Positions 35,955-48,329 of a stretch of DNA of 64,000 bases are shown here, one piece after another (the stretch's first letter is position 1; each line of letters begins with the position of its first letter). The stretch covers positions 132,341-196,340 of the forward strand of contig VYZB01000195.1 in assembly GCA_013397455.1 (NCBI GenBank). Reading direction: 5' to 3'. The notes beneath the pieces are model-generated. The model made no database searches. It saw only the letters and a program-made list of their open reading frames with translations, and was not told the origin of the DNA. The stretch comes from Crotophaga sulcirostris (taxonomy: Eukaryota > Chordata > Aves > Cuculiformes > Crotophagidae). A program made the position numbers and the translations under genes.

Positions 35955-38900
35955 TCTGCTGGTTCATAGTGCTCTCACCTCTCCTGGCAGGTGTTTACAG
36001 GCTTGGTACCAGCTGGAGCTTTAATAGGTACTCATTTCCGCCTAGATACTTCACAACTAAGCCTCATGAACAAAGAGGTTTCCACTGACAATGGGGTCTC
36101 CAAAGCTCTAGGTTTAATCTGGAGTAATTCAAGGAGCCCTAGTTTCATGTGATAGTTTTTATGCTCTTAGATTTTTCTCTTTTCCTCTTTACAAATATCT
36201 GCAGTTTTGCATTTTAGAAAGAGTGACGCTCTTTTTATTCTAAGACTATATACGGTCTCATTGTTTTCCTGTTTGGTCTTTGTATCCTGTGGTGGCAAAA
36301 CTTGGAGAGCCAGCTAACCAAGCTAGGAGAGTTTTCCAGAGTACTGTCGAGTGGATTATTTATGTCCATTACAAAAATAACTGCATTTCTAAGTATCCAT
36401 CTTGTGGGGTACTCTTAGCTCAGTGTAACATTTTCATACTGAATAACCAATTAAAAAACTCATCTCACAAAGCTGTGGTAAAATGCCCATTTGGGAAAAC
36501 TGCAGGCACTAACACTATTGTGGATCTGCTGGCAAAATACAGCCAAAAGAATGAACTTTACAAAACGTTTCAGAAAGTCATATATGTTTACACATTCTAA
36601 AAGTTATGTCATTTGTTATCTGGACCTGTTTCAATGTTGATTTGACTCCAAATTCCTAGCAGAGGTGCCAGTGTAAATGCTATTTCACGTTTGTCCTGGC
36701 TGTCTCAAAATAAAGCTGTCTAGAGTCAGGTCTGGGGCCCCAGATCTGTCCACACTGCTGTAGCCCTCCAACCACGTGAGGACGGAGCAAATGTGACCTT
36801 TCTCAAGTGACTTGATGCGAATCTGTGGGACAGGGAAGTCCCTCCCTGTATAAGTGAAGGGATTGGATTCGACACCTGCCTGCTGAAATACAGGCTTTTG
36901 TGAACCAGCAGAGAGCATTTCCAGTTTGCTTTGAAGAGGCTAATGTACTTCAGCTGTTCAACGCCTATAAAAGTCAGGCCGTTTATTATGGTGTTTCAAT
37001 AGATGTAGGTTTTTAAGGTCAAAAACCAGCATGGATTTCAGAGAGGAAGATTTTCCTTAAAAAGTATGCAGCTGTGAATGAATGATTTAACTCAAAACTT
37101 AAAGATAGGAGTACAAGACATTTGACCAGTTTCTCTTTTGACAGATATTTGGTCTTTGTTGATCCTTCTGCCCATCCTAGCCATACTAGGGAGGAAGAGG
37201 TGTAACAGTGGAAATTTTGGAAGCGTAGCACCGATACCCTGTGACAGCACATGTGCTGGGGCTGTCGGGCAGGTTGGCCCATTGCCCCAGCACCTCTCTG
37301 GGACTGGCTCACGTGCCTGTCCACACAGAATCCTCTGTGCAAAGTCTTGCTTCCAAAAAGCCCTGAAAAGCCTCTCTTCTGTGTAAATTTATAATTCCTG
37401 GTATCGAGAGGCTCAAGAGCTTAAATAAAGCCCAGAATCACATGGAGTGTTCCAGTCGACACATTTTTTGTTTTCCTTTTTAAAACCTTCTTAAAAGCAT
37501 TCTGCAGTCATCTGTGTGGCAGCCAGCAGCCATTGGTTCCTTCCACATCAGAACATGTAGGAGCATCTATTTTAGTTGAGAGAAAACAAAAAAATCACAC
37601 TAACTTGATTTTCCCTTTGATCCCTCATATTTCCTACGTGCTTTCCTCTGTGTTTATAGCATCTGACATAATTCCTTTGGTCAGATTTTATGCCTGAAGT
37701 CATTTAGGCCAATTTTAGCTTCTTTTTTTTTCAGGGCTTTGACGTCTCAAGCAACTTAATCTAGGTCAGTAAAGTACCTGCTGTTGAAAGGAATTTTCTT
37801 GAGTAATGTTTTGATGTCAGAAGGGCCTTCCTCGGCATGTGCAGGTCGGAGGTCACCAAGCGTGTACAGTACGGAAAGGGCAAGCCACTACTTGTTACAT
37901 ATTGGTCAAAAAGCAGTCTGCAATGATATATATACATATTTTAAATCATTTTAAATGAAGGTCTTTGTGATTTTTAAAAAGCTGAAGTGATGTAGTATAA
38001 AAATTCCAGCAGTGTTTTCTTTGGGGAACAATGTGCATATAAAATGCTTGGGTTCAGGATCCCAGTGCAGAAGTAGCAATTATACTGGTTTCATATAATT
38101 CCCAGACCAAATCTAATTGCTGAGTTTACAACTGTGTGAGCCCCGTGAGCTCATTCATGAGAAGAACTATAGGATTTGGCCCATGGATTGCAACGAACCA
38201 TTGGTGGCTCGTAGCAGGAGCAGACTTGATGTGGTTTATGTTGCTACTCCTGACTTTTGTATCAAGTCCATAGTTCCAGTTTCTGCTTTTTTACTACTTT
38301 AAGGTGCATTTTTGAGGATCTTTATCATAATGCTCAAAGGCTAGACCATTCCTGGCCAGCAAGGGCTGCAGAGCAGTTCTCCGTTCTCGCCTTTCAAGGC
38401 TGTGTCTCTTGCAAATGCCTAACGAAGGCGCTGGGGTCAGGTAATTAGCTCTGTAGCTGAGGCAGAAATGCCAGCCACTGTGAAGGGGAGAAAAATGAAG
38501 AAAAACACAAAATGTTGCACGAGCACCAGAACTAACGTAGATATTTTTCTGGGTTCATATTGCATGATTGATTTAATTTTGTATCTGAAAAGGAGAAGCT
38601 CCGGATGAAACTTTTCCTGTTCTTGGGTTCAGGGGTTTGCTCTCTCCTGTACCTGCCCACCTGTTTTCACATGAACTGAAGGAATTTAAATGACTATTTA
38701 TCTAAGTTTCTGTCAGATTTGATTAAGAAGAGTTCAAATATAACTAAGTTGGGTCACAGGTATAAAGGCAAAAACTTAGCAAAACACATAATTGCTCTTC
38801 ATTTCCAAATGGCAAAAAAAGAGGTTTGCTCAGTCTTTTCCCTGAATTTTTAGAAAAATATTATGAATTACATTTATCTGTTTCTTCAGTCATTTAAAAA

Positions 38901-41120
38901 GAAGAAGCACAAGCCTGTATTTCAGCACTGGTTTAGAAAATCACCTGAAAAATCTAATTTGAATGACATTACTGGAAACTAAAGTGATTGTGTATGTGCT
39001 TATTTAGCTCATCACTGGGTAGTCTATCAGTAGTACACTAACAAGTAGTGATATTTTTGCCCTTTTAAATTGACTTGCCTTAATTTGCTACATTTGGTTA
39101 GCTGGTTTCCAATGGATTAAAGTATGACACCATGGGTCTCAAATTATGCTCTGCAGAGTGTTTTTTGGTGGGCTAGATCAAACCCATGGTCATGAGATGC
39201 TGTTTCCCCTCATTTCCAGTTGAGAAGTTTGTATTATGCGACTCTAAAAATATATTCACATGTTTTCATTAAATCCTTTCTCCATGGTAGCAATTGTTAC
39301 AGTCGCTGTGTTCATGTCTTTGATCGCTATTGGGAGGAGTGGTGGCTTTTGTGATTGGAAATGGATGAAGAAAGGAGCCAATCCAAATACGTGCTTGCAT
39401 GAGGGATGTATTTTTTTGTGGGGGAGAGAGAACTCTATTTACGTGTGTAAGGGGAACACGCCTCACAAATTGTTTTTGCCTTTTCTTCCTTCTGTGAATG
39501 TTTAAAGTAAAAAGATTTACTTAATTCATTTATTTTAAAACTTATGAAAATGAAATGTGTGGGATTTATGTCTGGGAAGGCCTTAAATGTAAGCATAAAA
39601 TGTTTTGGTAGGCAAAGAATAACTTAAATTGTGACTGTTGCGTTTTAGCAAAGATCTCTTTTATTCAAACATTTCTTTAGGCATCTGAGTTATATACGAG
39701 GTTGCCAAAACGAAGCTTTGAACACCCAACGTAAAACATCTTTCCTTCTGCCTGCTCAGCTTCCCTCTTTTAAGAAATGAGATTATGAGAAGTCCCTGTT
39801 CAGTGAGTTTCTCAGTTACTGTTGTCTTTAAAGCCAGACAGGATCAAAAAGCTAAGAAACTAAGGAAAATGTACGTTAAATAAATATATAAATACACACA
39901 TACATAAATACAGAAATGTTTTGTATCACAATGTAGGTAAATGAAGAAGAAAAATATAGGGGTTTTTTCTTTCCCACTGCCTCTTTCAGAGTTCGATTTT
40001 AAGATATAAATTTGATCCTGAAGATGTCTTGGAATTGCTCTTTTAACTAGGACTGGTCAAAAACTGATTTCCTCCAGGTTAAAAAATTCTCACTCCAAAT
40101 AGCCTGAAAAATTCAGGCTCTATCCTGCAAAATGATGTAACTGAGAACACAATTTAAACTTAAATTGAAATATCTTCATACATATTTTAAATTGAGTAAT
40201 TTTTAATAGTGTAGTTCACTTAAATGCACAAATGAGAAAGAATTTAATTTCAAATTTGTAACAGAGGTTTTCATTTTACAGTAAGTGCAAGAACTCCCCA
40301 CCTATACCTTTACAGTGTATTGTTAGGGTTAGTTGGTGGTTCCTGGAGGTGGTCATCTAAGCTGAAATTTTTGCCAATGATGGGAAAAGCAGAATTCTCT
40401 AGGATTCATATCTTAGCCTTCTTCTTTTCTAGGGGTTAAAAACGAACCTTCCTCCTTCTTACAGCTCTAAATATTACACTCCACATGAAGAGAAATGTAT
40501 TTGAAAGTTGCTGAATAAAGTCAAGAAGGTAAATTAGAATCATCTGCTTTCCAAAGCCTTTCTTGTCTCCATAAAACAATGCCCTCTCCTGCCTCCCAGG
40601 CTGTGACTAATTCTCTAACAGTCCTTTCGTTCCAAGTAAAACTCTCATGTAGGCTGACCACGATTTAGTGAACAAATACAGAGAAGATTGACTTTACAGG
40701 ATTTTTTTCCTCCCTTTACTTCAGTGGCGGTAAGCGCACAAGGGACAGAAAGTGGAGAATGCTAGCGTCAGCGCGGAGGCTGAAGGATGCTCAGAGGCTT
40801 TTTTTACTGCTGTGTGATTTTGACATAGCTGTGGGTCATGGTATGTGTACAGTTAATTGGGGTTCATAATGAGGAATGTTTAGTACCAGCATACGTGTCA
40901 GGGACCTCTGTGAGGAAGCACATGCCGAAGGCTGAGTATGTTCCTTAGAAAACCATAATGTCCCTACTTTGGGGAGAAGCAAGATGATGGGGCTAACTCC
41001 AGAAAGACATAAATGGAGGGATGGGGGTCTGTAACAGTCCTTCCTTTGGAGGTCACAGGGACAGGAGTGTCCCCAGAGGGCTGCAGATCTACCCTGGGAG
41101 GGACACAGAAAACCAATAGT
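35955..41120. other. No gene seen; unique AT-rich sequence
   Basis: Besides the ancient repeat end at 40101, the stretch has short TA/CA-rich patches (TAAATAAATATATAAATACA near 39878; TGATATATATACATATT near 37925). A 107-codon minus frame at 37019-37342 and a 106-codon plus frame at 36280-36600 are unrecognised. Confidence 0.6.
40101..40150 (-). repeat. Ancient amniote repeat terminus, reverse orientation
   Basis: CAGGCTCTATCCTGCAAAAT at 40114-40133 is the reverse-complement form of the GCACCTTGCAGGATCAGGCC terminus seen at 16.46 and 49.09 kb, with a few substitutions. Immediately to its left, AGCCTGAA AAA TTCAGGCT (40101-40119) forms an 8-bp stem with a 3-base loop. The stem may be incidental or part of the element's end. 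Confidence 0.5.
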
Positions 41121-41146
41121 ATTTTGAGCTACCTGTAGCTCAAAAT
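41121..41146. repeat. 26-bp near-perfect palindrome
   Basis: ATTTTGAGCTAC (41121-41132), two spacer bases CT, and GTAGCTCAAAAT (41135-41146) form a perfect 12-bp inverted repeat. It could extrude as a cruciform or fold as a tight hairpin in RNA. The left and right flanks do not pair further and do not look like a transposon body. No matching pair was seen elsewhere in the window. Confidence 0.9.
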
Positions 41147-42887
41147 CAGACGGATTTCTACCTGGTTGGAACAGTCTGGTCAGACAAAAGGGTTAAAAGG
41201 AAGACAATGTGGTCAAACCTGCAAAGAACCTATGTCATTGAAAACCTTGTCATGAAAAGTTTAGAATGTTTGCATAGTTTAACAGTGAACTCCACTTTGT
41301 TCTTCGAAAGCACTCATCTCCCGTTGAAAGTGCACATCAGGCACTGTCAGACCTTCTCCCAGACAGTTTTTAGAGGGAAACCAGCTCTTATGCACTCACA
41401 TTGGAGACTCATTTCCTGGGCTGTGAAACTTCACGCACTTTTTTAAGGACAAAGAGTTGCTTCTGCAGCCACATCTGGTCTCTGAAGCCAGGACTCTTTT
41501 GCATTAACTCCTGCATTGTTTCCCTGCCAGCTGTCAGGGCCAGAGCTGGGAACAATGAGTGCAATGGAGCAGCATTTCAGGAAAAAAAATAGATCCTGTT
41601 TATGTGGGCAAAAAGCACAGTTTTTCTGCCTGAAAAACTTAGATGGTTGAAGCTGCAACTTGAATTCAAGTGATTTTAAAAGACTGGAAATTTAGAAGGG
41701 ATATCAGTCAACTCAAGCTAATTCCTCTGATCTTCTTCCATTGAAAGAGCCTGGTTTAGTTCCTGTGAACACGATCCAAGATCTGTTGCATGAAGAAAGG
41801 GTCTTGAGAGGGATGAAAGGGAAGTAAAATATGAAATTTTCATATAATCTTACATCATTAGAAAGCTCTATGAAGACTATTATTCCAGTAGTAATGACAT
41901 TTACATGTAAGCAATATTCCTACAGTACTTTTTTCTCATAGTCACCTGTTGATTCTGTTTGGGCTGATTCTTGTTTGTTAGCTCAGGAATGTCAAAGATG
42001 AGAGAAGAAAACTGCATGTATCTTCCACTCCCCTATACAGGTTGTTTTCTTGTTCGCTAACAAACCTCAGAATCTTTATGTTCATTTGTTTGTTTTTATT
42101 AGCTCTTTATCTCTTAGTGCCTTAAAACTATGCAGGCTAAAGGTCTAAATACTCAGAATGGTTTAAGCATCCTAATTTTCTGGTTGTTTCATTGTAGCTT
42201 CAGTTGTGAGAGCATTACAGTAGTAAATGCATTTGCAGCCCATCGAGTTTATGAGACATTACCTTGTAACGTCAGCCCTGATATTGGCAATGCAAACCCA
42301 AATGGCTTCTTCAATAACATTTCTGACAAGAAAAATCACTGACACGAACATAGGTGATATCCTTTGAATTTAGCATCTTGTCCCTTGGATGTAGTGCCTG
42401 AGGCTTAAAACATAAACAAATCAGCCCTTCATAAGATGCTTATGTGCTAAATCCTTCTTTTGCTTGGCTTTGACAAACATCTTGGCAATAAAGTGCAAGA
42501 GATTACATGTCATATATGGGCAGCAAGCATCTAGTGCAGGAGAGGGAGGTACCATCTCTGCTCCTGATGAAAGCAGAATGCTAAGCATTATGCCATTAGT
42601 CATGAGAAATTCACCCAGCTCCAGTCAAATGGTAAAACTCGGGGATGTCTTGTCAGACCTCGGAAAGTGCAAACCAGAGTGGGTGTGTAAATTGGTGGGC
42701 AGTTGTCATAACTCGACTGGGCCACCTTCTAAGAGATGATCTGCTCGTTTCAGTATTCCTTTGCTGCCTCCTTCCCTTGCTTCCAGATGGTCATGACTCA
42801 GGCAGACAAAATATTGTTTGAAAAGGGCAAACACTTAATTGAAAAAAATAGTTAATTGAAAATAATGTAATATTTTTACATTCCACA

Positions 42888-42907
42888 ATTGTCTCTGTAG
42901 AGACAAT
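42888..42907. repeat. 20-bp near-perfect palindrome
   Basis: ATTGTCTCT (42888-42896), a GT spacer and AGAGACAAT (42899-42907) form a 9-bp perfect stem. It has the same two-base-spacer geometry as the palindrome 1.8 kb upstream, but the sequences are unrelated. Confidence 0.85.
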
Positions 42908-43509
42908 AATTGCTGTTTATTTTAGTGGCTAAATGTATATGTTTAGAGTGATTGTTTTTTCCACAGTACAAGTAGGACATCACTTACACTTAAGTTGCTT
43001 GTCTCACTTTTCAGACCAATAAAACTCCCACAGACGAAAGCTTGTCTCATGTAAAAGGACTATTGAAAAAGTGTTTCTATGGATATAAAATCTGACATGA
43101 TTATAATCTGAAACTGCTCACTCCCCTAGGATGACAAAACTCCAGCAACTTCAAAGCGAAGAAAGAATTACCAGAGGGCAAATTGTAATTAAAATTAGAT
43201 AACCTGTATGAAAAGCGTCCGATTTGTAGTCTGTAAAAGTGTTTTAGAACCACAGTTCTCCAGTCCCAGAACCATAGCTGTAATAATTGTCTCAAGATTT
43301 TCATAGTGGAATCAAAACATGTTAATTTGTTAATTAGTCAATATACAGCAGCAAGGAAAAGACTCTAAGAAGGGAATACAAACATAAAGACTGCATTTCT
43401 ACTTTGAAGCAAAGGAACAGTTTAGGTCAAGTCAAAGCTTTGGTTCTTGTAAAACTTTCCCATCCTTTCCTGAGAAAGTGGTTTCGAACTGAATGAACTG
43501 GCCTCTTCC

Positions 43510-43543
43510 ACACTTGGTCTTAGCCAAAAGGCCAAGAAGTGAG
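43510..43543 (-). pseudogene. Truncated U2 snRNA pseudogene (5' end only)
   Basis: Read on the minus strand from 43543, TCACTTCTTGGCCTTTTGGC is followed by TAAGACCAAGTGTGG. The 5' end of U2 snRNA, the spliceosomal RNA that pairs with the branch point, reads TCGCTTCTCGGCCTTTTGGC then TAAGATCAAGTGTAG. About 32 of the first 34-35 U2 bases align, with only a few substitutions, mostly transitions. After that, similarity stops completely: the branch-point recognition region, Sm site and 3' stem-loops are missing. No proximal sequence element was noted upstream. It is a dead, retroposed or template-switched fragment. Confidence 0.75.
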
Positions 43544-44160
43544 TCACTGACCCTTTCAGATGGTGTGGTTTCATCTTAAGTTATTTCTGCAGGAACACTG
43601 GGCTCCTGTAATACCTGTGCCTGGCTGGGAGCAGTGATTGCCCCACGTACCTCCCCTCCCAGCTGGGATCCCTTGGGCCATCTCTAAGCCCTGCTACTAC
43701 ACAACTTTAAAGTGAAAAAATATGTGAAATAAGCAAAGCAACTTTTTGGCTGTCCTCTGAGGCGAGTAACAGCATTTTGTGTCTTAACTACCCACCTGTA
43801 GTTGGGAAGCAGTTGCTGGACTAAGGATTAAAGTGAGTGCTTCTGGTCTGAGAATCAGCAAGATCTCAAAAAAGCAAAGAGCAATCTTGAACCCAACTGG
43901 GAAGGCAGATTTCTTCTTGTTTCCTCACTTCCCAGCAGAGTTTTTCATCCACCCTCTGGTTTGCAGCAACTAATCCATAAATCTGGCGCTTCTCCAAGGC
44001 AACTGTACTGCTAGTGGCTGCTCTCCCAGCAGCGCAGAGATGGAGACTCCCCTGTTACTGTGCCAACACAGAGCAGAAAAAATATTATTTCCAGTTAATT
44101 ATTGTATGACTCATATTAGGAGAGGATTAAGGGCTTCTTGCAGAGTCTGAGTTGTTGTGG

Positions 44161-44400
44161 GGTTTGGAGGGCAGAGGTGCAGTGGGGAGAGATAGGCGAT
44201 GGAAAGAGAAATATAAAAAGGAAGGAGAAAGGGGGCAAGAGAGATGGAAAGATGAAAAGGTGGAAGCAAGGAAGGGAAAAATTGCATATGAGGAGGAGAA
44301 ATAAGATAGTGCAGAAGACAGAAAGCCCATTGTATTTACATGGCAGACCACAGAAGTGAAGAGAAAAAGAAGGGCAGGAGGGAAAAGTAAGAATAGCAAG
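44161..44400 (+). repeat. Purine-rich (GA-rich) tract
   Basis: About 240 bp are strongly biased to A and G on the plus strand, with segments such as GGAAGGAGAAAGGGGGCAAG and GAAGTGAAGAGAAAAAGAAG. The bias produces long pyrimidine-rich frames of 96 and 97 codons on the minus strand (rich in Phe, Leu, Ser and Pro), which are compositional artefacts. Confidence 0.7.
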
Positions 44401-44456
44401 GGCCAAGTAGTGAATCTCATAATTAGCCAGGGCAGACTTCTCTTTGTCCTAGGATT

Positions 44457-44475
44457 AAAAAAAAAAAAAAAAAAA
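44457..44475. repeat. Poly(A) run, 19 bases
   Basis: Nineteen consecutive A after TAGGATT, about 55 bp beyond the end of the purine tract. No retrotransposed gene body could be recognised upstream. Confidence 0.9.
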
Positions 44476-44879
44476 GGCTAATGTACTAGGTGACTTCCAA
44501 AGTCAGCCATTTTATTACCTGGGGTAACTTCACAATGTGATAGTAATCAAGAGAACTAGATTACATCTTTGCTAGTTAAGAAAATAGGGAGGAGATAAAT
44601 GTTTTCTCTGCCTTCCTCCATGTAACGTGATAATCCAATGTGTTGTACCTGACAGTGGGGAAAAGCTGTACTTCTTCCTAAACTCTCTTACACATGGCCT
44701 ATGCTTGCAAGCACTTATGATAAAATATTCATTATATCATTTTTGCTTAAGGCAAAAATATTCTGGTGATCTGATGTAAATGCATGGAGTTATCTCATGC
44801 GGGTCTCTATTTATGGGAGCAGTGACTCCAGGTGCTGCTATTATTAGAACTGTTGTGAATCCTATTTGTGCATTGTTGC

Positions 44880-45060
44880 AACACTTTTCATTTAATCTAA
44901 CATCCCAAGGCACTTTATGAAAAAAAGTTGTTCTGTATCACTAGTGCCAGATGTAAGTAAATATTCTTCCAGCCAGGGATTTACCTTCACCTGGGAACTG
45001 CAGGCTGCTAGCTACTGCATGGGCCTAGAATTCAGCAGATCTGGATCCCATTTTTAGTTT
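44880..45060. repeat. Possible old SINE/LINE 3' fragment
   Basis: ATCCCAAGGCACTTTATGAA (44904-44923) resembles the ATCTCAAAGCGCTTTACAAA string common at the ends of ancient vertebrate repeats. About 120 bp later, CCTAGAATTCAGCAGATCTG and GATCCCATTT resemble a MIR head. Neither part is strong enough to fix orientation or family. Confidence 0.25.
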
Positions 45061-48000
45061 TTGTAAAGGCTTTGTGTGTTGGAAGAAAAGTTGTCCAAAG
45101 CTTAAAACCTTAGGGAGACTAGAGAGCTGGTGAAGCAAAGGAGCTGACTGTCAGACTCTTTACCTTTATGAATCTTTTTATATAGGGAAGACGCTTTGTG
45201 CCTTCCATGAGCTCCCTCTGTGTTGTCAGGCAGTGAGTGATTCAGGGCAGAGCAGTGGTCTGGGTGAAGAAGAAGAGATTTTTGAACTCATTGCTGGATG
45301 CACAGCCCCAGCAGAGTGACCATTGGTTACCAGGCAGCCGAAATCATGTCAGGAGAATTGCTGGAGCCCTGTTGGTCATGGCCAAGCATGGGTTGGTGAG
45401 TTCCTATTCTCTCTGCTCCACATCAGACCTTGACCTGCGTTCCTCCATGCATTCTGTTTTCCAAACAAAGGACATCCAGATGTGCACTCTAGATAGGAGG
45501 GCAGGGCAGGGGATCCATTTTAAATGGATTCAAATGGAATCGCATCTGTGTGTTTAGTTATTATGAATTTACTCACACAGCAAGGTGGGAGATAGAAACA
45601 GAGACTCTCAAGGATTCTGCCTTCTGGAAGATTTTCATCTATCAAGTCCCCCCTCAATGTCACACACTAGCTGGCATGACTTCGATACACAAGCAAAAGG
45701 CCATGTTGCACCCCTGCAAGTACATAAATTGAGGAACTATGAGAACAGATGCCATCGAGTCTCCCACACAGCAAATGCCATGGATAAATATCATCAATTA
45801 TAACAATGTGTGCCAGAAACCTGAATATCCTGGTGAAGACTTTCATTCAGGAAACAGGGACAGCAATGCATACCTGCTTCAAAGAGGGTGATTTTAATTA
45901 TGCCTAATCAGGGACAAATATGGGTTCTTCTTTTATTATTTGCCATTCTGCTCTGGCCTGGGAAGAGGTATTCTGCTGTACTTTATTATCAGCCTTCCTG
46001 CTGCTCCACATAAAATGTGGAGGGTCGTACCAATCCCCTGAATCATTCACTCAGCAGCATTGTTTGGGTTTGGTTTAGGACGTTTCTGAAATTCAAGTTG
46101 AGGCTGGTTTGATGTTTCGCTCTTCAAAGTTATTCACCACACAGCCCTTTTGTGGCTCCATTAAGTTCAGAAGTTGGCACTGGAGCCATGTGCTGTATCT
46201 GAGCTTTCACAATAGCAGCCAAACAAATAAATCTTTTCCAAAGATGCAACGTGGAAGACTATTGCGCCTTCTATTTTTATGGCAGTGTTTTTGCTTTATT
46301 TCACACTCAGACTCTAGGCTTCATTCTGTGCCATTTCCATGCCTTGAATACTGAGTAACTCCTTACGTGCTGAAGTTATAATACCTCCTAACTGTAGACT
46401 TATTAACCAGGGTAAAATGCCAGTCTAGGATTTTTTATGAACAAATCTAAACTGACCTACACCTTTGCCAGCATTGTCATTTCATGGTACCTTTCATTTG
46501 AAGGTCAGACTGTAGAATCCTAAACTTTTAATTAAAAGAATAGAAACAGAAGCACGAAGCTGTCTCATGTCCTAGACCATCGCTGTCAGCTGATGTGTGT
46601 AACACATAATAAATGATCAGACCATTGCAAGAGAGCTGTGATAAATAGCATTGAGCTCTTTTATGATGCCAGTCTGAGAACACTCAGTAACCACACAAAC
46701 TTTCCCAGCTGAGCAAAAAGGTAAATGACATTATACCTCCTTTACACCTAGTTACATAGCTGAACTACATGCAAATCCAAGAAATACTTCCCGTGGGATC
46801 TCCCCGCTATAATTGTAGCAGCCGCTCCTTGTTACATTTAAGCAAAAAACACAGACACAGAATTCATTCCTACCTGACAGGGACGTTTCCTCACTCACAA
46901 GCCAGAGTTAGCTCTGGCCCCAAACAATTGCTGCTCAAGTATTTACACAAGTACTTCAAGTTTGTATTTGCAGTGAGTGTACAGGAAAAGACAAGTGTTG
47001 GGTGAATCAATCTCATTCCACTAAGCAAGAACAAAAAACGTTTCCCCTTTTCTTAGCCGTGGCAGGACTCCCAATTTAAATTTAGATGCTAGCCTTTTTT
47101 TTTAACTAACATGTGATTCAACTGAAGTCCACTGTCAGCTGAAGGCAAGATACTGCTGCAGTGTACTCCAAAGAATTTTGCATTGCCTGCGGGCCACAAC
47201 GTTACCTTGGGAGAAGCTAAAATAAGTAAGTCATTTTAACAGTGAGTTTGCTCATGGCTGGACAATGTGGAGCACCATTTGTGGGAAGTTTGGCTTCTCT
47301 CTCCACATCAGGTCATCCCTGCAACAGGGATGTGAAAAAGGAGGAGGCAGTGTAGTGCCTGAAGAAGTCTAGCAGTACCCAAGGCTGCCCAGTGGTTGGG
47401 CTGCTGACAATCCTTGCAGCTTTCCTGGTGGGCATTCTCCCAGAACAGCACCAGAGGTAACCTGAATCCTTCCACTCTGGATCCACAACCTCCTGACAGT
47501 CTCAAGGGGCAGCTGGAGCTGCTCTTCCCGATGACTTGAGCAGTATAAACAGTGGGGGAATGTCTCCCCATGTGAATCACCCAAAATGGAAAATAATCAT
47601 CTTAAATTAAAGATATAATCAGCCTGCAACCAACAAAATTTTGTCAGCACAAGAATAAGACATTCTCCTTAATCCTGTCCTTGCTGAAAGAAGTTTATTC
47701 AAGTATTTATCTAACCTTGTACTTAACCAGGAAATCCAGCTGAGCTAATCACTTTCTGCCAAAGAAGTATTTGGGCACTCATCTGCCATGACATTTTTGA
47801 GTGATTCTATACACTATAAGCCATTCTTTTAATGGTTTGATCACATGCAGAAAGAGCCCCACATTTTTCAATGATGTTTCTTTCATAAAATCAAAGAGTC
47901 TTGTCATCAGGGAGACATAAGAAAATGTTGTGCATTATTTGTAGAGGTGACACCTTGAGATGAGAGGCCAATGGGTTCTGCCTTTCATGCTTTGTATGGA

Positions 48001-48329
48001 CCTTTTCTTCTCCTGTCCAATTTCATACCATCTCACTCTGCACTTTACATCTTTAACCTGAGCTAATGCTCTCTTCTACGGAGATTTCAAACAAGAGGAT
48101 CCTCTTCATGCTGTAACACCTTGGAGTTTGATGACTTGGTTACCTCTAGAAATATCTCACCTTAGAAATAATATAGCAATGTCCTTTTCTGCATATCTTC
48201 TCATAAATAGCAAGATATTCCATGTGTGCAGACACACACATGCTTCCACACTCAGTTTGTGATGAGCTTATGGGTAGAAAGACATAAAAAAGAACGAAAA
48301 AGTTATACTTTTCACAGAGGGAAAATTAC

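Noticed and set aside
36820..36900. CR1 or SINE hint in AAGGGATTGGATTCGACACC
   Set aside because: The match is limited to a dozen bases and does not continue into either family's next block.
41060..41085. Second CTCF-like site, CCCCAGAGGGCTG
   Set aside because: At least two mismatches at strongly constrained positions.
44116..44420. Minus-strand frames of 96-97 codons rich in Phe, Leu, Ser and Pro that look like membrane proteins
   Set aside because: They are direct products of the purine-rich tract read in reverse. Two overlapping frames show the same bias, as expected from composition.
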